The notes: generated by a model not told the origin, from the sequence alone. A stretch of 64,000 bases of DNA from Fibrobacter sp. UWB10 (GCF_900182935.1 NZ_FXUE01000001.1:434001-498000), one strand, 5' to 3'. Positions 34,001-42,257 are shown, counted from the first letter of the stretch. Translations and numbers: made by a program.

Positions 34001-34007
34001 ATTTACG

Positions 34008-34015
34008 AATATAGT
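34008..34015. promoter_or_regulatory. Overlapping divergent -10 boxes
   Basis: Minus strand TATATT (34013-34008) serves xseB; plus strand TATAGT (34010-34015) serves the lipoprotein operon. The two share four base pairs in a 37-base gap between divergent start codons. Confidence 0.4.
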
Positions 34016-34037
34016 TATCTTTAACAAGGTGAGTTTC

Positions 34038-34763
34038 ATGAAGAAGAACAATCGATGCTTTTTGAGCATTACCGTAGCTCTTATGACGGGGGGGCTTTTT
34101 TCGGCATGTCTAGACATTCCGTCACCCCCTAAGGACACTGCCAAAATAACAAGCGTCAACGTCTTCGCAAAGCAGTTCGACAAAGCAATCGAAACACCCA
34201 TCAAGCTCAACTCGAGTGAAGAAGCCGAGCTGATCGCCGAAGTCACCCCATCGAAGCACAAAAAAGACGTCCAATATTATTGGTACAACGGCGAAGAAAT
34301 TCTCGACAGCGGAGCAACCTACACCGTACCGACTTCTTACATGGCCTCTAGCTTTATTAGTCAAAACTTTATTCCCGACAGGCTAGTCATCGAAGACCAC
34401 GAAGGCAACACCCTCGAAACCAGTTTTCATGTTACCGTCAACAATCCGCCGCAACTTTTGGCAGAAACCACCCCGGCAGACGGAGACACCCTGTACGGCA
34501 ACAGCTACACGCCCATTCTCTTTACATGGCAATCTTTCGACCGCGACGAAAACAATTACTTGAACAACACCCTTGAAATAGATAGTATTCGCTACAATGT
34601 GGGCGATTTACAAGAAGTCATGCAATCGGGGTTTACCGAAGGCAGACACACCTTCCGAATTTTTGTTGAAGATTCCATGGGCGACCAGGATTCTTCTGCT
34701 ACGCAAGAATTTTTCGTCATTGACACTTTAGGGTTGGGGGCTAAATGGCAATCCATTTTATAA
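34038..34763 (+). CDS. Lipoprotein with Ig-like domains (envelope cluster, gene 1)
   Basis: A 241-residue lipoprotein, anchor Cys24 (FSAC). Two beta-sandwich regions are inferred: residues about 35-135 (an Ig/PKD-like domain ending LETSFHVTVNNPP) and about 140-235 (fibronectin-like, TPADGDTLYGNSYTPILFTW). It resembles the N-terminal halves of the next two proteins. AAGGTGAG lies before the ATG at 34038. Its end overlaps the next gene by 19 bases, so the genes are coupled. No family name is recognised. Confidence 0.75.
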   Translation: MKKNNRCFLSITVALMTGGLFSACLDIPSPPKDTAKITSVNVFAKQFDKAIETPIKLNSSEEAELIAEVTPSKHKKDVQYYWYNGEEILDSGATYTVPTSYMASSFISQNFIPDRLVIEDHEGNTLETSFHVTVNNPPQLLAETTPADGDTLYGNSYTPILFTWQSFDRDENNYLNNTLEIDSIRYNVGDLQEVMQSGFTEGRHTFRIFVEDSMGDQDSSATQEFFVIDTLGLGAKWQSIL

Positions 34764-36037
34764 AATCAATCGCCCTCTTCGGCCTGATCGTTTTATCGAT
34801 TGCGGCATGTACTGATTCCGATGAATATCTTTTCAACGACCAGTCCATTGAGAAGATCAAAGTTTCAGCAGCCGTCACGACCGCATTTGATTCCAACGAC
34901 GAAAAATCAAAGACAGACACCATTCAACCTGGTGACTCCCTGATTTTCTTATCCACCGTATATCCGTCTAAATCCATTCGTAACCGACAATATCTTTGGA
35001 CCATCGACGGCAAGTTGTTCGCCAACGAATTCAGTTTCAAGAAAAGCATCGACATCCCAGGCGAACACGAAATAGCATTTATCTTTGTCGACTTTTTCGG
35101 CGACACTTTGAGTGACACTCTACATATCACAGTCGCCTCGTCCCCCAATCTTGATCCCAAGAATTTTATTCCGGCCAACGGAACGCAGAACATCGCCTCT
35201 GACACAGCCATCAATTTTGCCTGGAACGCAAGCGATCCCGATTCTCTTTGGGGCATCTATTCTCGCTTTGTCTTGAAAAACAACAATCAAGATATTCTTG
35301 TAGACACCCTTCTATATCAAGCAAATTATACATACTTCAAAAAACTGGAACCCCTGCAAAAATACACTTGGACTGTCAACGTTTACAACGAATTCAATCA
35401 AAAATCCAACGAAACCATCTCATCGTCATTTTTCACAGATGGCATCAATGGCGAAAGTGCTGTAGCAGGAGCCATCGGAACAAGTTCCGACCTAGGTCTT
35501 TACACCTTCAGAATCGCTCTTTTGGATTCGCTTCAAGACACAATCAAAACATATCTTTCTTCGAAATCTCAATCGGCGCACTTCTATTTCAAGCCTCTCT
35601 CAAACGACACATACAGCCTTGTTGCTTCTATCGATGACGCCCCCGATTTCAGACCCCAGACCATCATATTCAAAACCGTTGCAAACCAAGTACTTGAATT
35701 GGATTCTATCACCCTTTTAGATGAAGTTCCTCCGAGAATCAAATCCGTTTCAGGCAGTGACACGATCGACATTCAAGACACATTGCGTTTCATTCTGACT
35801 GATTTCGGCGGAAAAATTCCTTCGTCTAGAATTAGCATTTCTTACGAAAAAAATCGTATTACCAAGTTTACCTTCTCAAACGACACCTTGTACATTCCCT
35901 TCGAAAAACAAGCCTCGTTACAAAACTGGTCGTACAAGCTGATTACCCTTATCGCACACGATGCGAGTAACAATCCGACAAGAAAGACCTTCTACCTCCG
36001 TCCAAATGTAACGTTCCCGGAGGTTTTCAGTGAATAA
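34745..36037 (+). CDS. Lipoprotein with Ig-like domains (envelope cluster, gene 2)
   Basis: A 430-residue lipoprotein, Cys22 (IAAC). The Ig-like domain at about 35-135 carries FGDTLSDTLHITVASSP, the counterpart of lines in genes 1 and 3. A fibronectin-like domain at about 140-235 starts FIPANGTQNI and is followed by a carboxypeptidase-regulatory-like stretch. A third domain starts at LLDEVPPRIKSVSGSDTI. It probably faces the periplasm or the surface. GGGGG precedes the ATG. Its stop overlaps the GTG of gene 3 by 8 bases. No known family is recognised. Confidence 0.75.
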   Translation: MAIHFIKSIALFGLIVLSIAACTDSDEYLFNDQSIEKIKVSAAVTTAFDSNDEKSKTDTIQPGDSLIFLSTVYPSKSIRNRQYLWTIDGKLFANEFSFKKSIDIPGEHEIAFIFVDFFGDTLSDTLHITVASSPNLDPKNFIPANGTQNIASDTAINFAWNASDPDSLWGIYSRFVLKNNNQDILVDTLLYQANYTYFKKLEPLQKYTWTVNVYNEFNQKSNETISSSFFTDGINGESAVAGAIGTSSDLGLYTFRIALLDSLQDTIKTYLSSKSQSAHFYFKPLSNDTYSLVASIDDAPDFRPQTIIFKTVANQVLELDSITLLDEVPPRIKSVSGSDTIDIQDTLRFILTDFGGKIPSSRISISYEKNRITKFTFSNDTLYIPFEKQASLQNWSYKLITLIAHDASNNPTRKTFYLRPNVTFPEVFSE

Positions 36038-37400
36038 GTTCCTGTACATCCTACTTTGCACGTTGCCACTTCTACTAGTATCTTGCGGCGACGAACACTT
36101 GGTCGACAAAAACTACTCCAAGCTTTCACAGTATGTCTATGTTGCCCCCGATGGATTCAACGGCGAGGTTTCCAAATACTACGAACCGATTGAAGAACTC
36201 TATGTAGAACAGGGGCAATCCGTCAAATTTTTCGCTGGTTATTCTAATGGCCACGGAGTTTTCACCGACGAGACATTGCAGCGCTATTACAACGGTCTTC
36301 TCTGGAAAATTGGCGACAACGCGTTCAATCTGAATTCATTCCGTTACACATTCAATACTTCCGGGGAATTCGATTGTTCGCTTGAAACGACCGATTTATT
36401 TGGCGACACTTTGCGCAACAATTTTAAAGTCTACGTGAACGCCCCCAATAGCATTTCCCTTGACTTTCCGTACAATGGATACAATCAAGCCGAACCTTCC
36501 GACGACCAGAATTTGCCGCTCCGTTGGTCGGTTACGGGAATCGACCCTTGGGAATCCGCGCGCTGCCAAGTTTTCATATCCTACGATCAGGATTCCGTTT
36601 GGGAATCCCCGCTTGGAACAACTGATTGCAAGTCTGAAGCCACTTTGAGAGGTTCTCTTGTAGAATCGTACGATTCGCTCTTACAGCAGGCAATTAGCCT
36701 GTACGACAGTTCATTCACCCTGTATTGGGGAATCAAAATGCGTGTCAGGAGCGAAAGCGGCCGCGAATACCGAGATTCCACCGATATATTCCATTTCTCA
36801 ACCAAAATTTTAAATAAGACTTCGACACTCAAAATTCCCGTTGTATATGAACGTTACAGGGACAATTCCATTCTGCAAACAGTCGTCTACTTAATTGCAA
36901 ATAACGGAGACACCTTACAAACAATTACCAACAGCGACAGGTCTAACACGCTTGTAGCCAAAGTCGAGCCACAAATCGGTCTTAAAGTTTTGTTGACCGA
37001 GAACTACCGCAAGGAATACACAAGCGAAAGTCTTATCGTCGATATTCCCGCCTACACGGTGCTCACCTTGGACACAATCGTTCTTAAAGATGTCATTCCC
37101 CCTCAAATTTCCGCTTACCGCGACTCCATCCGTTTTTCGGACAATATCTATTTCTTCCTCTACGACGACGGTTCAGGAATCAATGTGAACCAATTGAAGG
37201 TCCTGGTCGACTTCGACACCATGCAGGTCAATTATCAAGCGCCCTACCTTTCATTCTACACCCGTTGTCCCAACAAATGCAAAATAGAGATTTCGGGAGA
37301 AGACTACGCCCGCAACAGGCTCCCGAACGTATATTGGTTTATCGAAAACAAGTATACCTATCAATATATTTCGGGACCATTCCCGAACGAGGAGTTCTAA
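36030..37400 (+). CDS. Lipoprotein with Ig-like domains (envelope cluster, gene 3)
   Basis: A 456-residue lipoprotein, Cys19 (LVSC). It starts at a GTG behind CGGAGG, inside the end of gene 2. Domain order parallels gene 2: Ig-like with FGDTLRNNFKVYVNAP near residue 130-145, a fibronectin-like region (LPLRWSVTG), and a C-terminal domain opened by LKDVIPPQISAYRDSI. Cysteine pairs occur in the middle and near the end (CPNKC). Sequence identity to gene 2 is low, but the shared layout points to old duplication. It abuts gene 4 with no gap. Confidence 0.75.
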   Translation: MNKFLYILLCTLPLLLVSCGDEHLVDKNYSKLSQYVYVAPDGFNGEVSKYYEPIEELYVEQGQSVKFFAGYSNGHGVFTDETLQRYYNGLLWKIGDNAFNLNSFRYTFNTSGEFDCSLETTDLFGDTLRNNFKVYVNAPNSISLDFPYNGYNQAEPSDDQNLPLRWSVTGIDPWESARCQVFISYDQDSVWESPLGTTDCKSEATLRGSLVESYDSLLQQAISLYDSSFTLYWGIKMRVRSESGREYRDSTDIFHFSTKILNKTSTLKIPVVYERYRDNSILQTVVYLIANNGDTLQTITNSDRSNTLVAKVEPQIGLKVLLTENYRKEYTSESLIVDIPAYTVLTLDTIVLKDVIPPQISAYRDSIRFSDNIYFFLYDDGSGINVNQLKVLVDFDTMQVNYQAPYLSFYTRCPNKCKIEISGEDYARNRLPNVYWFIENKYTYQYISGPFPNEEF

Positions 37401-38024
37401 ATGACTAAAATATTTACGATACTCCTTTGTTCTCTTTTGAGTTTTGCCTTTGCAGAATCAAAAGTTCTGCACGTATCCACTATTCCCAGCAAGGTCGATA
37501 TCTATGTCGGCGAAGTAACCCCGGATCATTCAAAGAATCCGGCCTATGTTTCTCCTGCATTCGTAAACATTCCGGCCGACGATTCCTTGGCAAACGAAAT
37601 CTTGATTTCTCTGTTCAATCCGGGATTTACAGATACAACTCTCAGAGTCAAGCTTTCTGCAAAGGACACCTCGTACATCATCATTTCGCAACAGCCCATT
37701 CTCGACGACGAATTCCTACAAAAACAACAGTCCGAGCTGTCTAAGCGCAAGCGGGCCAATTTTGGAAAGGGGCTCATGCAGTTTTCAATTATACCATTCG
37801 CCGTAGGGCTTGTGTCTAGCGCAATCACCTACTACGAAATCGATCAAGCGAAAGACTACAAGAAAACATTGAAAAAGACTTCTATCGACACAGACCGCTA
37901 TCAAGATACTCGCGAAAACTTTATGGATTCCCGTCACAAGGCAAAAATTGCCAAAGGCGTCACCTACGCCGGATTTCTTTCGGGAGCAGCATTACTTTCA
38001 ATCGGATTCATTTTATCATTCTAG
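37401..38024 (+). CDS. PEGA-like protein with two C-terminal membrane helices (gene 4)
   Basis: A 207-residue protein with signal peptide MTKIFTILLCSLLSFAFA. A PEGA-like beta domain covers residues about 20-110 (VLHVSTIPSKVDIYVGEV; VNIPADDSLANEI). A C-terminal part with basic RKRANFGKGL is followed by two hydrophobic segments (FSIIPFAVGLVSSAITYY and AGFLSGAALLSIGFILSF). The same C-terminal module ends the next protein. GAGGAG lies 6-11 bases before the ATG. It is likely a periplasmic domain held in a membrane; the function is unknown. Confidence 0.75.
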   Translation: MTKIFTILLCSLLSFAFAESKVLHVSTIPSKVDIYVGEVTPDHSKNPAYVSPAFVNIPADDSLANEILISLFNPGFTDTTLRVKLSAKDTSYIIISQQPILDDEFLQKQQSELSKRKRANFGKGLMQFSIIPFAVGLVSSAITYYEIDQAKDYKKTLKKTSIDTDRYQDTRENFMDSRHKAKIAKGVTYAGFLSGAALLSIGFILSF

Positions 38025-38030
38025 GGTTTT

Positions 38031-39629
38031 ATGAAAAAGATTCTACTGACATTTGCAATCCTCTGGATTAGCGCCGCTTGGGCAGGAGAAGAACTATCTT
38101 CTGATTCTCTCGGAATTCCAAGCCACGTAGAACTCGTGACAGGGACCAAGCAAGACGCACAATTCCTGGGTGTTAAAGACGACACCGTGAGCCTCGGGGG
38201 AAACATCCAAGGCAAGTTCACCGTCATTCGCATTCCCAAGAACCGCTTCAAGAGCATTGTCGACAACAACGGCAACGATCTCTTGAATCAGCCTCAAGCC
38301 GCCACCACAGAGGAAAGCGTCCAAGACTCCATCGTGCAAGATTCGACAACTCAAGACACAACTGTTCAAGACTCTACTATTCAAGATTCTACGCAACACG
38401 ATTCTACCGCCGTCGAGCATTCTATTGAAACTCCGGTCGAAGGCCAGCATATCTTTGTTTCATTCGAACGCCGCAATTCCGAATCTACGCTTGCCGAGCA
38501 ACTTGAAAACTTGATTATTCGCTTGCTCAAGGAATCAGGAACACCTATTACCTTTGTCAACCGTCAAGAATTCAACTTCTGCAACGACGCTCTCTGCATC
38601 AAAGACTTTTTGAAGACTCATGGAGCAGCATCTGCCTACGTTGGACGGATTACCTCGGCAAGGACTCCGGACTCGGTCGCCGTGCAAATGACCCACTATC
38701 TACTCGACGATTCCACCAAGGCCATCGCCCACACCGCACAAATAAACTTGTCTGCAATCAAGGCTTTGAGCGACGCTCTTTCTAAGGACAAGCTCCATCG
38801 ATTCGTTCTTCTGCTCCAAGGCGAACAGGTTCCGGTCGAAACGAGAAGCGACATCAGTTATGTACGCATAGAAACCAATCCCGAAGGCGCAAACATTGCC
38901 ACCAAAGAAAGCGAAGACATCTGCAAGAGCCCTTGCACATTCGCCATCAATGATACCGGCAAGACAGAAATCTACGCCTATTGGAATGTAGACCGTCAGC
39001 TGTGGGGCGCAAGGACGCTGGTCAAGCCAATCCCCGGCGACACGGCAAAGCTGTCGCTAAAGCTCAAACGTGTAAAGCCGGAGCTTCTAATTCGCTCTAA
39101 GCCCGAAGGCGCCTACATTTTTGGCGGATCATCCCCTCTCACCAAGAATTCAAAACCCATAGGCCTTACCCCCAGCAAGCATCCGATTTACGAGCCGGGA
39201 CTTTCGACCATTCAGCTCCGTAAGGAAGGATTCAGGGACACCATGGTTACCGTATTCACCTCGCCCACCGAGCTCACCGATGTCGATATCAAGCTCACCC
39301 CCATTACCAACAAGCAAGAACAGATTGCTCAGCAGGAATGGCTACACGAGCGCAAGAAAAACTTCGTGGGCAAGACCCTGATGGGGTCTTCAATAGCCCC
39401 TATTCTGTTAGGAACGCTCTTTATTTATCTGGCAAACCTCGATTATGAAGACGCCGACAAGATAAAACAGGACCTGGACCGCCCGGTAGCCGGAGGCGAA
39501 AATTACCAGGCCAGGGTGTCCAAAAACAAGGATTATGTCGATAAAGGCGACCAAAAGATGATTATAGGAGGCTCTTTACTAGGTGCCGGATTCGTCTTAT
39601 TGGGCGTCGGATTCATTTTAACCTTCTAA
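38031..39629 (+). CDS. Multi-domain PEGA protein with two C-terminal membrane helices (gene 5)
   Basis: A 532-residue protein with a signal peptide (MKKILLTFAILWISAAWA). A beta domain covers about 20-85, then a repeat tract of six QDS/QDT-type pentapeptides at about 97-125. An alpha/beta domain follows at about 140-265 (HIFVSFERRNSESTLAEQLENLI; ASAYVGRI), the kind that in other proteins senses or assembles in the periplasm. Two PEGA domains follow at about 275-345 (YVRIETNPEGANI) and 350-430 (LLIRSKPEGAYIFGG). The end (RKKNFVGKTLMGSS, then two hydrophobic segments to GVGFILTF) matches gene 4. Six bases separate the two genes. Confidence 0.78.
   Translation: MKKILLTFAILWISAAWAGEELSSDSLGIPSHVELVTGTKQDAQFLGVKDDTVSLGGNIQGKFTVIRIPKNRFKSIVDNNGNDLLNQPQAATTEESVQDSIVQDSTTQDTTVQDSTIQDSTQHDSTAVEHSIETPVEGQHIFVSFERRNSESTLAEQLENLIIRLLKESGTPITFVNRQEFNFCNDALCIKDFLKTHGAASAYVGRITSARTPDSVAVQMTHYLLDDSTKAIAHTAQINLSAIKALSDALSKDKLHRFVLLLQGEQVPVETRSDISYVRIETNPEGANIATKESEDICKSPCTFAINDTGKTEIYAYWNVDRQLWGARTLVKPIPGDTAKLSLKLKRVKPELLIRSKPEGAYIFGGSSPLTKNSKPIGLTPSKHPIYEPGLSTIQLRKEGFRDTMVTVFTSPTELTDVDIKLTPITNKQEQIAQQEWLHERKKNFVGKTLMGSSIAPILLGTLFIYLANLDYEDADKIKQDLDRPVAGGENYQARVSKNKDYVDKGDQKMIIGGSLLGAGFVLLGVGFILTF
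38319..38405 (+). repeat. Six imperfect 15-bp repeats coding a QDS-type tract
   Basis: The 29 codons encode units QDSIV, QDSTT, QDTTV, QDSTI, QDSTQ, HDST. Synonymous variation between units shows the tract is not recent slippage. Confidence 0.7.
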
Positions 39630-39711
39630 AATAGGACCAAAAGTACTAAAAAGAGCGTTTTATTTACTTTTTTTTATCCATAACCCCAAATGAAAAATTA
39701 AATTTAGACTG

Positions 39712-41349
39712 ATGCGTAAACTGTTACTTGCACTGACATTCTTTACTGCGGCCACACAAGCTGCAGATTTTGAACGAATCAACTGGCGTACTCAGCTGTA
39801 CTTACAGGGTGAGCCCGCTTTTATGAGTTTTAAGGCCGACAAGAAGAATACCCTTCTGAACGACGGTATCGATAAGGACGTTCTTACCGTACCGGTTTCG
39901 CTCGGTGCCCTTTGGTCGCCCTTAATCACACCTTTCTGGAAAGCCGATATTCCGTTCACCCTTTGGCTCGGTGTCGAAGTGAACGGAGTCCAGTTCGGAA
40001 CCATTGAAGACAGTCCGGAATATACCTTCACGGATTCTGAAACCGGAAAGAAAAACACGAAGAGCCCGCACAACGACGAAGAACTCTGGTTCATGGGCTA
40101 CGCCCCGTCCGCCTTGGCCGGTTTCACCTTCAACCTGGGTGGCGACTTTGACCTGCGCGTGCTCGGTGGCTTCGGCTTCCAGTTCTTCTCGTTCTACGAC
40201 GACTACGCCGGCAACACCAAGTCTCATACCGAAATTCTCAAGACAGGCTTTGTGTCTAGTGCCTTGGAATACCGCATTGGCGAACTGTTCCAAGATGTCG
40301 ACTTCAAGATTGGCATCAATGTCCGTAAAGACTTCTTGCCTTATGAAAATGTGAAGGCCCGCAACGAAGACAAGAGCGTAAGCCCCTCGCCATACTCCGA
40401 CCTCCAGTTCGACAAGATCGAATACAAGTGGCCCGTACGCGTCGGCTTGGAACTCTCGCTCGACTTCGGCCGCGAAAGCCGCCGCGACCGCCGTATGCGC
40501 TACGCCCTGCATGACCGCGACGATGTACTCCGCAAATACAGCGAAGTCAAGGACACGCTCTCTGACTGGGACTGCATGGCCATTGAACGCGACTACCGTT
40601 TCTACCTCGACGAAAATGGTGAACTTCCGGATATGACCGAAGCCTACACCCGTACGCAGTTCGCCGACGTTCTTGAAAGCTTCCTCGCCTTCTGCCACCC
40701 GGCAGACCTCGCAACCAAGGAAAAGCTTTACGCATCTCTCGACAGCGGCAAGATTCAGCTCAAGGAATACCAGAGCGCACAGGAAGATTCCCGTTTCGAC
40801 CAGGTCATGTCGTCCAACGATCCTGAAATGCTCGAAATGTTCTTGCTGTACTACCCCGATTCTCCGCGCAGACCTGAAGTCGAAGCCAAGCTTCGTTCTC
40901 TCAGCGAATACGACAAGTTCCGCGCCATTCAGGCACAGAACACCTTCAAGGCTTACCTCACCTACTTGAACGACAATCCGAATGGTGCTTTCCGCGACGA
41001 AGCTGAAGCAGGCATCTTCGAACTGGTCAAGAGCGGCAACCGCCTCAAGGACTACGAAATCTACCTGAAGCGCTTCCCGGACGGCAAGTACGTGGAAGAA
41101 GCCAAGGCCGCTCTCAAGAAGGGCAACGCAGCTCCTGAAGAACAGTCTATCATTGAATATCAGACTGGCGAAACCTACAGCGAACCGGAACAGCCGGCCG
41201 TAGTCGAAGAAGCAACCTCTGACGAAGCTGTTGAAGACGCCGAAGAAGAAGAGGAAGAAGTCAAGCCCGCCAAGAACAAGAAGGGCAAGAAGGCCAACAA
41301 GAAGGCTAAGAAAGCCAACAAGAAGCCCGCCAAGAAGAAAAAGAAATAA
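39712..41349 (+). CDS. Outer-membrane barrel-like protein with helical repeats and Lys-rich tail (gene 6)
   Basis: A 545-residue protein with signal peptide MRKLLLALTFFTAATQA. Residues about 20-265 alternate amphipathic strands with aromatic ends (FDLRVLGGFGFQFFSF, VRVGLELSLDF), as in outer-membrane beta-barrels. A helix-rich part with TPR-like pairs follows at about 350-475 (FLLYYPDSPRRPEVEAKL; YLKRFPDGKYVEEAKAAL). Residues 490-520 are acidic, and the final 24 or so are mainly lysine with Ala/Asn/Gly. Codons are far more C-ending than in the five genes before it, hinting at high expression. No Shine-Dalgarno is seen, and an 82-base gap may hold its own promoter. A terminator follows. Confidence 0.75.
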   Translation: MRKLLLALTFFTAATQAADFERINWRTQLYLQGEPAFMSFKADKKNTLLNDGIDKDVLTVPVSLGALWSPLITPFWKADIPFTLWLGVEVNGVQFGTIEDSPEYTFTDSETGKKNTKSPHNDEELWFMGYAPSALAGFTFNLGGDFDLRVLGGFGFQFFSFYDDYAGNTKSHTEILKTGFVSSALEYRIGELFQDVDFKIGINVRKDFLPYENVKARNEDKSVSPSPYSDLQFDKIEYKWPVRVGLELSLDFGRESRRDRRMRYALHDRDDVLRKYSEVKDTLSDWDCMAIERDYRFYLDENGELPDMTEAYTRTQFADVLESFLAFCHPADLATKEKLYASLDSGKIQLKEYQSAQEDSRFDQVMSSNDPEMLEMFLLYYPDSPRRPEVEAKLRSLSEYDKFRAIQAQNTFKAYLTYLNDNPNGAFRDEAEAGIFELVKSGNRLKDYEIYLKRFPDGKYVEEAKAALKKGNAAPEEQSIIEYQTGETYSEPEQPAVVEEATSDEAVEDAEEEEEEVKPAKNKKGKKANKKAKKANKKPAKKKKK

Positions 41350-41372
41350 CGTCTTCTTTAAATTATTTAATT

Positions 41373-41401
41373 AGACCTGGCTCAACGCCAGGTCTTTTTT
41401 T
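41373..41401 (+). terminator. Rho-independent terminator of the envelope cluster
   Basis: A 9-bp stem AGACCTGGC/GCCAGGTCT (41373-41381 with 41387-41395) with loop TCAAC, then seven T residues; 24 bases after the gene 6 stop. Confidence 0.93.
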
Positions 41402-41449
41402 GATTCTTGTTTATGCGAATTAGCGTTGGCCAAGGATGGGGAGGGTGCA

Positions 41450-41496
41450 GGGAGGGGCCCGCGCGGCCTTCGCAACTCCGAGCTGGGGCCCCTCCC
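41450..41496. repeat. GC-rich inverted repeat upstream of the DedA gene
   Basis: Arms GGGAGGGGCCC and GGGCCCCTCCC (11 bp, perfect) flank 25 bases rich in CG. It is very GC-rich compared with the intergenic DNA around it. It lies between the terminator and the DedA promoter-like box. Confidence 0.7.
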
Positions 41497-41506
41497 GCAT
41501 AAATTC

Positions 41507-41512
41507 TATATT
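41507..41512 (+). promoter_or_regulatory. -10-like box 6 bases before the DedA ATG
   Basis: TATATT, then six bases, then ATG, with no ribosome site. It is the same arrangement as at the hydrolase gene (27062), suggesting a leaderless mRNA. Confidence 0.4.
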
Positions 41513-41518
41513 TACATT

Positions 41519-42250
41519 ATGAACAAAAAGATTCTACTTTTCGTATTTATTACTTTATTCACAATCACAGCTTTTGCAGCCCCCGACGCAGCAGACTCGC
41601 TTTCTCAAGCAACAACGGCAACAGCCAAGCCCGCCGGGATTTACACTCAAATCATCGACTGGTATAATGCGCACTTGAACTATTGGTCCATCGCGCTCTT
41701 GATGGCCATCGAAAGTTCTTTCATTCCGTTTCCGTCGGAACTGGTGGTACCGCCGGCCGCCTACAAGGCCCTGCAGCCGGATTCAGGACTCAGCATCGTG
41801 CTGATCGTGGTGGCAGCCAGCATGGGCGCCCTCGTTGGAGCCTACATCAACTACTTCTTGGCCAAGTTCCTTGGCCGCCCAATCATCTACAAGTTCGCTG
41901 ACAGCCGACTCGGACATTTCCTGTTGCTCGATACCCAAAAGCTTGAAAAGGCCGAAAACTATTTCCGTGAACACGGAGCAATCTCAACCTTCGTGGGCCG
42001 TCTGATTACCGTCATTCGCCAGCTGATTTCGATTCCCGCTGGTATCGCCAATATGAAGCTATTGCCCTTTACGCTTTACACGTTCCTTGGTGCAACCATT
42101 TGGAACTGCGTACTCGCTGGTCTTGGCTACCTCGCTCATGGTCAGAAAGACATTATCGAGAAGTACAATTCCGAACTAGCAATCGCACTACTCGCCTTTG
42201 GCGCCCTGTTCATCGGCTACATGGTCTGGAACGCCGTGAAAAAGAAATAA
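41519..42250 (+). CDS. DedA family membrane protein with N-terminal signal-like segment
   Basis: A 243-residue inner-membrane protein of the DedA/SNARE-associated family, linked to lipid scrambling or flipping and envelope homeostasis. Family lines are ESSFIPFPSELVVPPA, GAYINYFLAKFLGRP, FVGRLITVIRQLISIPAGIANM and LGATIWNCVLAGLGY. Conserved arginines in the GR-x-x-(T/P)-x-x-R region are present. Unusually, about 35 extra residues precede the family start: a cleavable-looking signal (MNKKILLFVFITLFTITAFA) and a Thr/Ala-rich spacer. The frame stays open upstream, but nothing there looks coding. Confidence 0.92.
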   Translation: MNKKILLFVFITLFTITAFAAPDAADSLSQATTATAKPAGIYTQIIDWYNAHLNYWSIALLMAIESSFIPFPSELVVPPAAYKALQPDSGLSIVLIVVAASMGALVGAYINYFLAKFLGRPIIYKFADSRLGHFLLLDTQKLEKAENYFREHGAISTFVGRLITVIRQLISIPAGIANMKLLPFTLYTFLGATIWNCVLAGLGYLAHGQKDIIEKYNSELAIALLAFGALFIGYMVWNAVKKK

Positions 42251-42257
42251 AAGACGT

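Noticed and set aside
36661-36720. Fourth copy of the TGTACAGG repeat (AGCCTGTAC in gene 3 of the lipoprotein cluster)
   Set aside because: Only one arm is present, it lies in coding sequence, and no 43-bp partner arm is found.
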